Shown: piece after piece, positions 46,180 through 55,483 of the stretch | Numbering within the stretch: position 1 is the first letter of the stretch | Layout of the letters: the number at the start of each line of letters is the position of its first letter | Origin: Aquabacterium sp. A3 | GTDB lineage: Bacteria > Pseudomonadota > Gammaproteobacteria > Burkholderiales > Burkholderiaceae_C | Length of the DNA: 64,000 nucleotides | Reading direction: 5' to 3' | Assembly (NCBI RefSeq): GCF_038069945.1 | Contig: NZ_JBBPEV010000001.1 | Span: forward strand, 1,116,001-1,180,000 | Made by a program: the position numbers and the translations under genes | The notes under the pieces: model-generated | The model's database searches: none | What the model saw: the letters and a program-made list of their open reading frames with translations, nothing else | What the model was told of the DNA's origin: nothing

Positions 46180-49065
46180 ATGTTTGATTTTGATCACGAT
46201 GCGGTGCCCAGCCCGGCCCGCGCCAACCACTCGCGCTACGTCCAGCGCATCCGCCGGCGTTATGAAACCGAGTGCGCAGCCTTCCTCGCGGCGTGCCCCG
46301 GGGTGCCTCGCAGCGCCGACATCCGGGCCCTGATTGAGCGACTGCAGGCCCATGGCCGCCCCTTGCCCTCGGCCCTCCGGGTGGCGCGTCAGCTCGTCAT
46401 GGAACGGCTGGCCACGCAGGACGTGGAAGCCGGCGCCGCGATGTCGGCCGTCACCCTGGCCATGACCGAGCTGGCCGAGGTCACGCTGGACGCCGCGCTG
46501 GCACAGGCCGAGGCCGAACTCGATGAGCGCCACGGCGCGCCCCTGAACGAAGCAGGTCAACGCATCGACCTGTGGGTGGTCGGCATGGGCAAACTGGGCG
46601 GCCGAGAGCTGAATGTGTCGTCCGACATCGACCTCATCTACGTGTACGAAGACGACGGCATGACCGCCGGCGTGAACGACCAGGGCATCGTCAAGGGCAA
46701 GATCACCGCTCACGAGTACTTCAGCCAGGTGGTGCGCAAGATCTCCGGGCTGATCGATGACACCACCGAGGACGGCTTTGTGTTCCGGGTGGACCTGGCC
46801 CTGCGACCCAACGGCAACTCCGGCCCGCCGGTGGTCAGCATGGCCATGCTGGAAGAATACTTTTTGGTGCAAGGCCGGGAATGGGAGCGTTTTGCCTGGC
46901 TCAAGAGCCGCATCGTGGCGCCGCGGCGCAGCATGCCGGGCGGAGATCACCACACCCGTGCGCTGGCGCTGCGCGACCTGGTCATGCCGTTTGTGTACCG
47001 CCGTTACCTCGATTACGGCGTCTTCGAAGGCCTGCGGCAACTGCACCGCAAGATCCGCGACGAAGCCAACCGGCGTGCGGCCGGGCGCCCCGAGCGCGCC
47101 AATGATGTGAAGCTGTCTCGCGGTGGCATTCGCGAAATCGAGTTCACCGTGCAGCTGCTGCAGGTGGTGCGTGGCGGTCAGTTCCCGGAAATCCGCACCC
47201 GCTCCACCTTGAAGGCCCTGCCCCGCCTGGTGGCCCGGGGCCTGATCCCGCCCGACACCGCCGACAAGCTCGCGCAGTGCTACATCTTCCTGCGCCGCAT
47301 CGAGCATCGCATCCAGTTCCTGGACGACCAGCAGACCCACCTGCTGCCCACTGCCGACGAGGACCTGGCCTGGATCGCCGCCAGCCTGGGGCTGACCGAC
47401 CGCGAAAAAGGACCGCCAGAGCGCCCGGACTGCATCAGCGCCACTTGCCGGATGCTGGACGCCCTGTGTCGGGTGCGCGAACTGGTGGCCACCGAATTTG
47501 ACGCGCTGCTGCATGACGGACGCGATGGCGGCGGCGCCTCGGGCTGCAAGGGCTGCGGTGCGCCGCCATTGCCCATCGACAGCGAAGACTACCTGGCCCG
47601 CCTGCCGCTGGAGGTTTGCTCGCACGTGCGACGCTTTGCCGAGCAACCCAAGGTGGCCATGCTGTCGGACGCGGCCAAACTGCGCCTGGCCAAGCTCGTG
47701 GGCCGCGCCACGCGCCTGGCCCTCGCGCCAGCGTCCGAACAAGAGCCCCTGGGCCCTGACGCGGTGATGCGGTTCATGGACTGGCTCAGCCCCCTGCTGC
47801 GCCGCGACAGCTACCTGGCCTTGCTGGTTGAGCGCCCGGAGGTACTGCAACGCCTGCTGCGGCTGCTGGGCCTGGCCAAGTGGCCCATGCGCTACCTGCT
47901 GCGCCACCCCGGCGTCATCGACGAGCTGGCCGACCCCCGGCTGATGGAGGGCCGGTTCGACGCCGAGGCCTACCTGCGCGAACTGCAGGAACGACACGAC
48001 GCCCTCACCCGGGCGGGCCAGGCCGACGAGGAGGCCTTGCTGGACACCTTGCGCCGCGCCCACCATGCCGAGGTGTTTCGCACCCTGGTGCGCGACGTGG
48101 AAGGGCTGATCACCGTCGAGCAGGTGGCCGATGACCTGTCGGCCCTGGCCGATGCCACCCTGCACATCACCCTGCAGTGGGCCTGGTCCCACCTGCAGCA
48201 ACGGCCGGGCAAACAGGCCGCTTATGCGGTGGGGCGCCAACCCCATGTGGCCGTGATCGCCTATGGCAAGCTCGGCGGCAAGGAGCTGGGCTATGGCAGC
48301 GACCTGGACGTCGTGTTCGTGTTCGACGAAACCCAGGACACCGAAGACAGCCAGGCCGGCCCGGACACTCCCAGCGCGATCGACGCCTACCTGGCCTTTG
48401 CACGCAAGTACATCAACTGGCTGACCCTGCACACCGCCGCAGGCGAGTTGTTCGAGATCGACACCGCGCTGCGCCCCAACGGCAACTCGGGCCTGCTGGT
48501 GTCCAGCTACATGGCATTTGACGACTATCAGCGCCAGCGCGGCAGCAACACCGCCTGGACCTGGGAGCATCAGGCCCTGACGCGGGCCCGCTGGTGCGCT
48601 GGCGAGCCTGCGCTGGCCGCACGCTTCGAGAGCACCCGGCGAGCGGTGCTGTCCACCCCCCGCGACGCCGCCGCCCTGCGCGACGAAGTGGTGACCATGC
48701 GTGAGCGCTTGCGCGAAGCCCACCCCTGCCCAGCCGACCAGTTCGACGTCAAGCACTGCAGCGGCGGCATGATCGACATCGAATTCACGGTGCAATACCT
48801 CGTGCTGGCCCACAGCCATGCCCACCCCGAACTGATGGACAACGTGGGCAACATCGCCTTGCTGCTGCGCGCCGAACAGGCCGGGCTCTTGCCCAGCGGC
48901 GTGGGGGCGGCGGCCGGACAAGCCTACCGGGAGCTGCGGCGCATCCAGCACCGGGCACGCCTGAACGAAGCACCCACACGCCTGAGCGGCGACAAACTCA
49001 CCCCCTTGATCCCGCACCGGCAGGCCGTGCTGCAGTTGTGGCACACGGTGTTCGCGCCCTGCTGA
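46180..49065 (+). CDS. glnE: Bifunctional glutamine synthetase adenylyltransferase/deadenylase GlnE
   Basis: A 961-residue enzyme that adds or removes AMP on glutamine synthetase in answer to the PII protein and glutamine. Both nucleotidyltransferase domains are complete: N-terminal GMGKLGGRELNVSSDIDL (deadenylation) and C-terminal AYGKLGGKELGYGSDLDVVF (adenylylation), each with the GxxKLGG...SDxDL pattern, and each followed by a RGGIREIEFTVQ or SGGMIDIEFTVQ helical region. Cytoplasmic nitrogen control. It is divergent from yhdP and lies 13 bases before the rhombosortase-like gene. Confidence 0.97.
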   Translation: MFDFDHDAVPSPARANHSRYVQRIRRRYETECAAFLAACPGVPRSADIRALIERLQAHGRPLPSALRVARQLVMERLATQDVEAGAAMSAVTLAMTELAEVTLDAALAQAEAELDERHGAPLNEAGQRIDLWVVGMGKLGGRELNVSSDIDLIYVYEDDGMTAGVNDQGIVKGKITAHEYFSQVVRKISGLIDDTTEDGFVFRVDLALRPNGNSGPPVVSMAMLEEYFLVQGREWERFAWLKSRIVAPRRSMPGGDHHTRALALRDLVMPFVYRRYLDYGVFEGLRQLHRKIRDEANRRAAGRPERANDVKLSRGGIREIEFTVQLLQVVRGGQFPEIRTRSTLKALPRLVARGLIPPDTADKLAQCYIFLRRIEHRIQFLDDQQTHLLPTADEDLAWIAASLGLTDREKGPPERPDCISATCRMLDALCRVRELVATEFDALLHDGRDGGGASGCKGCGAPPLPIDSEDYLARLPLEVCSHVRRFAEQPKVAMLSDAAKLRLAKLVGRATRLALAPASEQEPLGPDAVMRFMDWLSPLLRRDSYLALLVERPEVLQRLLRLLGLAKWPMRYLLRHPGVIDELADPRLMEGRFDAEAYLRELQERHDALTRAGQADEEALLDTLRRAHHAEVFRTLVRDVEGLITVEQVADDLSALADATLHITLQWAWSHLQQRPGKQAAYAVGRQPHVAVIAYGKLGGKELGYGSDLDVVFVFDETQDTEDSQAGPDTPSAIDAYLAFARKYINWLTLHTAAGELFEIDTALRPNGNSGLLVSSYMAFDDYQRQRGSNTAWTWEHQALTRARWCAGEPALAARFESTRRAVLSTPRDAAALRDEVVTMRERLREAHPCPADQFDVKHCSGGMIDIEFTVQYLVLAHSHAHPELMDNVGNIALLLRAEQAGLLPSGVGAAAGQAYRELRRIQHRARLNEAPTRLSGDKLTPLIPHRQAVLQLWHTVFAPC

Positions 49066-49078
49066 AGCCCCCCCGCCC

Positions 49079-49723
49079 ATGACCACACCATCGCGCCCTT
49101 GGGCCTGGTGGGCCATGAGCCTCGCCTTGGGGGCCCCGGCCCTGTGGCTGGGCTGGGTACCGCTGCAGCAACCGCTCGACACCTGGCCCGCATGGGCCCA
49201 CAGCCTCACCCTCTCGCCCCCCCAGGGCCTGAGACAGGATGGATGGCGCTGGTGGACCTGCGCCTGGCTGCACGGCAGCGCAGCGCACCTGGCCGGCAAC
49301 ATGCTGGCCCTGCTGGCCATCGCCGCGCTGGGTCAACAAGCCCGTGTGCGCTGGCCAGCGGCGGCGGCCTGGGCGCTGGCCTGGCCACTGACCCACCTGG
49401 CCCTGGCCGGTCAGGCCGTGCCCCAGATCTACGTGGGCGCCTCGGGCGTGCTCCACGCCGGGGTGGCGATCCTGGGCACCCACCACCTGCTGTCGGCGGC
49501 ACCTGACGCCCGCCGCACACTGGGCACCCTCCTCCTGGGGGGGCTTGCCTTGAAGGTTTTCATGGAAAACCCCTGGCAACACCCGCTCGTGAACGCCGCG
49601 GACTCGGCTATAACTGTGGCCCCCTGGGCGCATTTCACAGGGAGCATGGTGGGTGGCGTCCTGGGGTTGATCGCCAGCTGGCGCCCCCACAGGCGCCGCC
49701 TCACTCCGCCGACATCCGACTGA
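49079..49723 (+). CDS. Rhombosortase-like rhomboid family intramembrane protease
   Basis: A 214-residue protein with about six membrane helices. Rhomboid catalytic elements are present: HGSAAHLAGN (residues 65-74) in helix 2, the serine nucleophile Ser122 in GASGVLHAG, and the partner His185 in APWAHFTGSMVGG. The compact form and GxSGVLH motif resemble rhombosortase, which cleaves GlyGly-CTERM proteins. No GlyGly-CTERM protein is seen in the window. It follows glnE and precedes the exopolysaccharide genes. A general rhomboid protease is the alternative. Confidence 0.75.
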   Translation: MTTPSRPWAWWAMSLALGAPALWLGWVPLQQPLDTWPAWAHSLTLSPPQGLRQDGWRWWTCAWLHGSAAHLAGNMLALLAIAALGQQARVRWPAAAAWALAWPLTHLALAGQAVPQIYVGASGVLHAGVAILGTHHLLSAAPDARRTLGTLLLGGLALKVFMENPWQHPLVNAADSAITVAPWAHFTGSMVGGVLGLIASWRPHRRRLTPPTSD

Positions 49724-49858
49724 CATCACCCACAGATACCCTCGTTTACCCCGGCATTTGCAGCGCTCGGGAACTTCATTTGCGCTCAATGATCAGTCGG
49801 TCTTGCCGATGTAACACCGTAACGGGTGCCGACAAGTCTTCAATCAACCTTTCAAACC

Positions 49859-50857
49859 ATGTCCAGCACAAGCTCATCCCAAGGCATTCGCGCCGCTCGC
49901 CTCGTTGTTCTGCCCATCGTCATGGCCGCTTTCCTGGCCGCCTGTGGCGACAAGTCCGAATCCGGCGGTGAAGGCAAGGCCACCCAGGCCGCTGCCCGCG
50001 TCAACGGCGACGAAATCACCGTGCACCAGATCAACCAGATCCTGCAACGCCAGCCCAACCTCAAGCCCGAACAGGCCGACGCGGCCAGCCAGCGCATCCT
50101 GGAAGGCCTGATCGACCAGCAGCTCGCCGTGGCCAAGGCCGAAGAGCAAAAGCTCGACCGCGACCCGCAAATCGTGCAAGCCCTGGATTCGGCCCGCCGC
50201 AACATCCTGGCCCGCGCCTACCTGGAGCGCACCTCGGCCGCCGTGGCCGCCACCCCGACGGATGAAGACATCCGCAAGTACTACGACGAAAAGCCCGCGC
50301 TGTTTGCCAAGCGCAAGGTGTACGCACTGCAAGAGTTCACCGTGCCCGGCACCCCCGAGCAATACCAACCGCTGGTGCAAACACTGCAAAACACCAAGAA
50401 CCCGCAAGAGTTTGCGGACGCCCTCAAGGCCAGCGGCATGAAGTTCAACGCCAACCAGGTCACCCAGGCCGCCGAAAACCTGCCCATGGCCATCGTGGAC
50501 CAGCTCGCCAAGGTGGGCGACGGCCAAGCCCTGTACATCACCGCCAAGGACGGCTTCAAGGCCGTGCTGGTGGTGGCGTCTCGCGAACAGCCGATCGACT
50601 TCGAGAAGGCCAAGCCGATCATCGAACAGTTCCTGATGACCGAGCGCCGCCGCGAAGCCGCACAGAAAGAAATCAAGACCCTGCGCGAAGCTGCGAAAAT
50701 CGATTACCTTGGCAAGTTTGCCGAAAAAGCAGCGCAGCCAGCATCTGAAGCCTCAGCGCCCGCCGAACCCAGCGTGACCGAACCGGTGACCGCACCGGCC
50801 AGCGCCGGCGGGATCGACGCAGATGCACTGAGCAAGGGCTTGTCTGGACTGAAGTGA
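49859..50857 (+). CDS. epsD: EpsD family peptidyl-prolyl cis-trans isomerase lipoprotein
   Basis: A 332-residue protein with a lipoprotein signal (AAFLAACGDKS; lipidation Cys near residue 31), a SurA/PpiC-like chaperone helical domain (VNGDEITVHQINQILQRQP, DQQLAVAKAEEQKLDRDPQIVQALDSARRNILARAYLER) and a parvulin-like part, then an Ala/Pro/Glu-rich tail. EpsD proteins accompany exosortase-type exopolysaccharide clusters and likely help fold export proteins in the periplasm. First gene of the plus-strand eps unit. The ATG at 49859 gives a good signal peptide. Confidence 0.85.
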   Translation: MSSTSSSQGIRAARLVVLPIVMAAFLAACGDKSESGGEGKATQAAARVNGDEITVHQINQILQRQPNLKPEQADAASQRILEGLIDQQLAVAKAEEQKLDRDPQIVQALDSARRNILARAYLERTSAAVAATPTDEDIRKYYDEKPALFAKRKVYALQEFTVPGTPEQYQPLVQTLQNTKNPQEFADALKASGMKFNANQVTQAAENLPMAIVDQLAKVGDGQALYITAKDGFKAVLVVASREQPIDFEKAKPIIEQFLMTERRREAAQKEIKTLREAAKIDYLGKFAEKAAQPASEASAPAEPSVTEPVTAPASAGGIDADALSKGLSGLK

Positions 50858-50859
50858 TA

Positions 50860-50879
50860 CAAGGGGCTTTTGCCCCTTG
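50860..50879 (+). other. Hairpin between epsD and epsF
   Basis: CAAGGGGC-TTTT-GCCCCTTG is a perfect eight-pair stem-loop, three bases after the epsD stop. No U-run follows, so it is more likely a partial terminator, attenuator or mRNA-stability element than a full stop. Confidence 0.5.
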
Positions 50880-50911
50880 CTGCCGTGAATTAGGAACACC
50901 GATTACTCGCT

Positions 50912-52321
50912 ATGACATTTGATCAGTTTCTGCGGATATTGCGCGCAAGATGGAAGTTGGCTGCAGGCATTTTCGTTGCCGCAGTGCTGATCACTGTCAT
51001 CGCTACGCTGGTATTCCCCAAAAAGTACCAGGCATCCACCACCGTGTTGTTGGATTCAAGGCCAGACCCCGTCTCGGCCCAGTCGATGAACACGCTTTCG
51101 GCCATGTCGTTTCTCATGACCCAGATCGATGTGATTGAGAGCCCTGCAGTGGCGCAAAGAGTGGTCCGGCTATTGCGGTTGGACGAAAACCCCACCTTGC
51201 GAAGCCAGTGGGCTGAGGAGACGGAGCAGCGGGGCGATTACATCGCTTGGCTTGGCGACCTGATGTCCAAAGGGTTGAAGGTCAAACCCTCTCGAGAGTC
51301 AAATGTGATCGAGATCTCCTATGAGGGTGCCGACCCGACTTTTACCGCCGCAATGGCAAACGCATTTGCCCAGGCTTTCATCGAAACCACGGTGCAGTTC
51401 AGAACCACACCTGCAAGACAATATGCCAGCTTTTTTGAAGAGCGGGCACAGTTGGCGCGAGAAAAACTAGAAAAGGCACAGATTGAACTGGCCAACGCTC
51501 AAAAGTCCAAAAATATCATTGCGTCAGATGAACGTCTGGACGTAGAAAATCAAAAGCTGCTCGAGTTGTCTCAGCAAGTTCTTGCCTTGAAGGCCATACG
51601 CTCAGAATCCAGTAGCAAGCGGGCTCAAGCCAATGTGAGTCCAGACCAAACGGCAGATGTACTTGGCAGTCCGGTTGTGGCGAACCTTAAAAGCCAACTA
51701 GCACTACAAGAGGCTCAACTCAATCAGATCTCGGAACGACTCGGAAGCATGCATCCGCAAGTGCTTGAATTGAAAGCGAGCATCGAAACCTTGCGCAACA
51801 GAGTGGTATCTGAGACACGCCGCATCACTGGCGGCGTGGGCGTGACAGCCAACATCAACTCATCGCGGGAACGCGATGCGGTGCAGGCATATGAAGATCA
51901 ACGTACCAAGGTATTGCAACTCAAAGAAGCTCGCACCGAACTCGCCGTTCTAGAACGTGACGTCGAAAGTGCTCAGAGGATTTATGACGCCATTCAGTTG
52001 CGACTGAGCCAAATCAACTTGGAAAGCAACAATAGCCAAGCCGGTGTCATGGTGCTCAGCAAGGCAACAGCGCCCGTCAAGCACTCCTCACCCAACATGT
52101 TACTGAATGTGGTGATAGCCACCGTTTTGGGAGCGCTGCTCTCGATGATGACAGCCCTGATCTTGGAGTTGATTGACCGACGCATTCGCAGCGCAGACGA
52201 TCTGACACGACTGCTTGAGGTTGCGGTGCTGGGAACACTCAAAGGCCCCACTCGTAAATCCGGGTTTCGAATTTCTGGGCCTAGCCACAGGAAAACTGCC
52301 GCATTGACAACTACCTCCTGA
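50912..52321 (+). CDS. epsF: EpsF, chain-length determinant protein (Wzz/PCP family)
   Basis: A 469-residue inner-membrane polysaccharide co-polymerase. Transmembrane helices are at residues 15-33 (LAAGIFVAAVLITVIATLVF) and about 395-418 (NMLLNVVIATVLGALLSMMTALILEL); between is a long periplasmic coiled coil (AREKLEKAQIELANAQKSKN, LQEAQLNQISERLGSMHPQVLELKASIETL). It sets sugar chain length and pairs with the EpsG kinase 5 bases downstream. Base composition is noticeably less GC-rich than epsD. Confidence 0.9.
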   Translation: MTFDQFLRILRARWKLAAGIFVAAVLITVIATLVFPKKYQASTTVLLDSRPDPVSAQSMNTLSAMSFLMTQIDVIESPAVAQRVVRLLRLDENPTLRSQWAEETEQRGDYIAWLGDLMSKGLKVKPSRESNVIEISYEGADPTFTAAMANAFAQAFIETTVQFRTTPARQYASFFEERAQLAREKLEKAQIELANAQKSKNIIASDERLDVENQKLLELSQQVLALKAIRSESSSKRAQANVSPDQTADVLGSPVVANLKSQLALQEAQLNQISERLGSMHPQVLELKASIETLRNRVVSETRRITGGVGVTANINSSRERDAVQAYEDQRTKVLQLKEARTELAVLERDVESAQRIYDAIQLRLSQINLESNNSQAGVMVLSKATAPVKHSSPNMLLNVVIATVLGALLSMMTALILELIDRRIRSADDLTRLLEVAVLGTLKGPTRKSGFRISGPSHRKTAALTTTS

Positions 52322-52326
52322 ACGGC

Positions 52327-53250
52327 ATGAACGCACCACACAACCACCGCCAGTTCGCAGCCACTTCCGTCCTAAGTCCTGCGGAGGAGGCAGCGCCCAC
52401 ACAGCCCACCAGCGAAATGAGCATCGGGGAGCTCATCGCCAAGGCCAACAATTTATCTGTGGAACAGATAGAAAGCATTCTCACGTATCAACGAGAAAAT
52501 GGTGTCCGATTCGGTGAAGCAGCGGTCGCTTTGGGCTTGGCCAATACCGACGATGTCATCTGGGCCCTGGCTCAACAGTTTCACTACCCCTATTCCTCAG
52601 AGACCAATCGAAGCAGCCTCGACCCAGAACTGGTCGTTGGCGCGCAGCCATTCACCGAGCAAGCCGAGAGCTTCCGTGCGATCCGCAGCAAGTTGATCAT
52701 GCAGCTGTTCTCTGAAGAGCGGCCTCGCCATGCCCTGGCCATCATCAGTCCTGAGTCGGGCGACGGCAAAACCTTTTTTGCAGCCAATATCGCCGTGGCG
52801 TTTTCCCAGCTGCCAGGACGGACGCTCATCATTGACGCAGACATGCGCAACTCACGTCTACACAACCTCTTCAAGCTTAAAGAGCACAGCTCTGGCTTGT
52901 CTAGCATCTTGTCAGGTCGTGCCGCTTCTCGGGTCATCCAATCCGTGAGTGGATTGCCCAGCCTTTACGTTTTGCCCGTCGGGGTGGTCCCTCCCAACCC
53001 GCTTGAACTGCTTGAGCGCCCGGCTTTTGGTTTGATGATGCGCGAACTCAAAACAAAGTTTGACCGGATCATTGTCGACACCCCAGCCATGTCCAGCGGC
53101 GCAGATGCAGCAGTGGTTGCTGCACGGTGTGGCGCAGCAATGGTCATCGCTCGCCGGGATGCAAGCCGTTATAGCGGTGCGGCAGAGATGATAAAAACAA
53201 TGAGATTGGCCAATGTTGAACTCGTTGGCTCAGTTTTGAATGAGTATTGA
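52327..53250 (+). CDS. epsG: EpsG, chain-length determinant tyrosine kinase
   Basis: A 307-residue cytoplasmic BY-kinase partner of EpsF. Walker A is SGDGKT with Lys148, Walker A' is LIIDADMR (about 167-174) and Walker B is RIIVDTPA. A typical Tyr-rich C-terminal tail is missing; the protein ends VLNEY. Residues 40-90 (LSVEQIESILTYQRENG..FGEAAVALGLANTDDVIWALAQQFHYPY) look like the N-terminal MshEN/GspE-N domain, some of which bind c-di-GMP. That match is by eye. Last gene of the plus-strand eps unit. Confidence 0.87.
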   Translation: MNAPHNHRQFAATSVLSPAEEAAPTQPTSEMSIGELIAKANNLSVEQIESILTYQRENGVRFGEAAVALGLANTDDVIWALAQQFHYPYSSETNRSSLDPELVVGAQPFTEQAESFRAIRSKLIMQLFSEERPRHALAIISPESGDGKTFFAANIAVAFSQLPGRTLIIDADMRNSRLHNLFKLKEHSSGLSSILSGRAASRVIQSVSGLPSLYVLPVGVVPPNPLELLERPAFGLMMRELKTKFDRIIVDTPAMSSGADAAVVAARCGAAMVIARRDASRYSGAAEMIKTMRLANVELVGSVLNEY

Positions 53251-53400
53251 TTTGTTTTTCACAGCAACAATACCGAGCGGATTCGCTATTTATAAAAACA
53301 ATATCTCAAACCATTAACCTCTGCACAAGGCGCAGATATATGAGACATCCAGCCGAGTCTTCTGCTCTAGCCGCCTGATTTGCATAGTGCCAACGCAGCA

Positions 53401-55482
53401 TCATCGACCAAATTTTTCATAGGCTTCGTTTATATACCCCAGAACCACATCATCCACATTTTGCGCACCAAATATGTTCGATGTGGTCAACCTGATAAAA
53501 CTACCACCAGGCCTACATTTCGGATCCCGATCCTCATGATCGTATGAGTACAAACCGAGAATTTTAACCCCTCCCTCGCGGAAGGCTCTGATGGCCTGAT
53601 AGATTGCCATTCCAGCCGCCTTGGATGTCATCTGAGAAAACATCTCATGTCCGTTCAGCGGACGCCCCCCGCAACTGGCGACCCCGTACTCAGTCACTGC
53701 CAATGGCTTATCAATGCCAAATTGCTCCAAGTAATTTTGCATGCGCCATAGCTCTTCATGAATACGTCTCTCGTCATAAGCACGCCCTGCCTGGTCTTCA
53801 CTCAAGGCACCATATACGTGAGCACCCACATAATCACAGAACTGCGTGATCGGCTCCCCCTCCGACGTTCTAGCTTGCAGCACGTATGGCAATCCGTGAG
53901 CTGACTCAGCTTGTGGGCAAATCACGGGGACTTCAGGGGCAACGGCCCTGGATCGAGTGGAAACGATCTTGCACAAATCCGCCAACTCTGTGGCGGTACC
54001 AGTGAAGCCGCCAATGAGATCCGGCTCGTTCCAGCACTCGACCGCGGTCAACTTGCCACGCAAACGCTTTACAGTTTCACCCACCAATCGCCCGTATGCT
54101 GGCCAGTAACGTCGCTCTGGGGGAGCGGCATAACCAGGAATCCACATGGACGAGTGTTCTGTTGGCCGCATACTTGCCCAAGTGGGCGAGCCTGAAAACA
54201 CCATGATCACGCCGCGACCATCTCGCGCATGAAAGCTTGCCCACTCATCCACCTTAGACCACTCGTACCGATCGACGCCTTGCCACCACTGCATCCCGGA
54301 CATGCCATCCGCTGCAAGGCTTCTGGCAAAATCGTACTGAAGCCGTAAAGGCCCCAGTGCTTGCTGACTTCTACCGGGATAACGATGAAAACTCATGCCC
54401 ATGCGCATCATGGGTGCACGATCAGCAGATACCTGTAATCGCGCGAGTTTTATCAAGCCGTCTTTTTGCGGAGAAACACCGGCACCAGATCTCAGCGACC
54501 TCCAACTATCGCTTCCTTCTGGCCGCACACCGAACAGAAGGTCGTAGGTGCCGGGTCTCACATCAGAGGGCAAAGGCCAAGACCATATCGAGGCCACCTC
54601 TCCGACTGCTGCCCATTGCGTAGCCGCTCTGGACGACAACCATTGCCGAGTGCCATCACGCAAAATCAAAACCTCTTCATCACCCTCTTTCACCTGTGTT
54701 GAACCAATGCCTCTCACAGTAAAGTAAAAAGCAGAGTTGGCAACCGCGTCGACATGGTACGCTGGTGCAGAATTTATCATGACGGGTATATCATGCCTCC
54801 GCGTCTGAATCCGCAGCGCCTGCCAGCGCAACGATGCACTGACGGTGGCCCCCGGCTCAATATTGACCACAGCGAAACGCGGCCTAACTGAAGTTGGCCG
54901 ACTCACACCACTTTTGTCAACAGACGGCGCAGGCGCATAATAGTTTGCTTCCACCACCTGTCCCGCCCTGCCATACCAAGCAACGCGGCCACTTGATGAA
55001 GCCGCCTCGCCCATATACCCCTCTTCACCGTAGAGGTGAAATCCGAGCCCCAAAGAAGCCCTCATATCCGAGGTCACTGCGCTATCAACCGTCGCAAACA
55101 GATAGTGATTGCGATTTGGTTGCAAAGCGACGATGCGATCAGTCAGGAAAAAACCGATATTTGCAACCACTGGAGACTGATTCGTCACAGCAAAATCAAG
55201 CGTTGCCTCTTGATATGGCACAACGCTCCTAGCGCTGTAAGTGACCCGCAGGCTTCCCTCTTCGTTTAAAGGCCTCAGCGCCCCATCATTAAACGAGTGC
55301 TCAATTTGAACCCTGACAGGGTCAGATATAGGCGCCACTTCTTCAAAATCATCATGCGGTGTCGCCGCCATGCTGATCGTGGTCACGCCGGAGCTCAACC
55401 ACCACCAACAAAACCACGACATGGCGAACAGCACAGAACCCGCTGTCGCAAGGCTCAGGACGGTCTTTTGTCTTTGGGTCAT
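53401..55482 (-). CDS. Membrane-anchored GH39-like glycoside hydrolase of the EPS operon
   Basis: A 693-residue protein with one N-terminal membrane helix (SLATAGSVLFAMSWFCWWWL). Residues 70-380 form beta-sandwich-like regions; from about 390 a clan-A (beta/alpha)8 barrel follows. The acid/base Glu486 sits in VECWNEPD and the nucleophile Glu598 in AVTEYG, the expected pair of GH39/GH5-type retaining enzymes. It could trim or release the exopolysaccharide in the periplasm. It is the last gene of the minus-strand operon; its ATG is one base after the preceding stop. Exact GH family uncertain. GC is lower than flanking DNA. Confidence 0.75.
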   Translation of the reverse strand: MTQRQKTVLSLATAGSVLFAMSWFCWWWLSSGVTTISMAATPHDDFEEVAPISDPVRVQIEHSFNDGALRPLNEEGSLRVTYSARSVVPYQEATLDFAVTNQSPVVANIGFFLTDRIVALQPNRNHYLFATVDSAVTSDMRASLGLGFHLYGEEGYMGEAASSSGRVAWYGRAGQVVEANYYAPAPSVDKSGVSRPTSVRPRFAVVNIEPGATVSASLRWQALRIQTRRHDIPVMINSAPAYHVDAVANSAFYFTVRGIGSTQVKEGDEEVLILRDGTRQWLSSRAATQWAAVGEVASIWSWPLPSDVRPGTYDLLFGVRPEGSDSWRSLRSGAGVSPQKDGLIKLARLQVSADRAPMMRMGMSFHRYPGRSQQALGPLRLQYDFARSLAADGMSGMQWWQGVDRYEWSKVDEWASFHARDGRGVIMVFSGSPTWASMRPTEHSSMWIPGYAAPPERRYWPAYGRLVGETVKRLRGKLTAVECWNEPDLIGGFTGTATELADLCKIVSTRSRAVAPEVPVICPQAESAHGLPYVLQARTSEGEPITQFCDYVGAHVYGALSEDQAGRAYDERRIHEELWRMQNYLEQFGIDKPLAVTEYGVASCGGRPLNGHEMFSQMTSKAAGMAIYQAIRAFREGGVKILGLYSYDHEDRDPKCRPGGSFIRLTTSNIFGAQNVDDVVLGYINEAYEKFGR

Positions 55483-55483
55483 A

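Noticed and set aside
53338..53352. Fourteen bases TATGAGACATCCAG shared with the start of the wecG-like gene (63611-63624)
   Set aside because: The match does not extend clearly on either side, and several 14-base repeats are expected by chance in 64 kb; the following 12-codon frame has no support.
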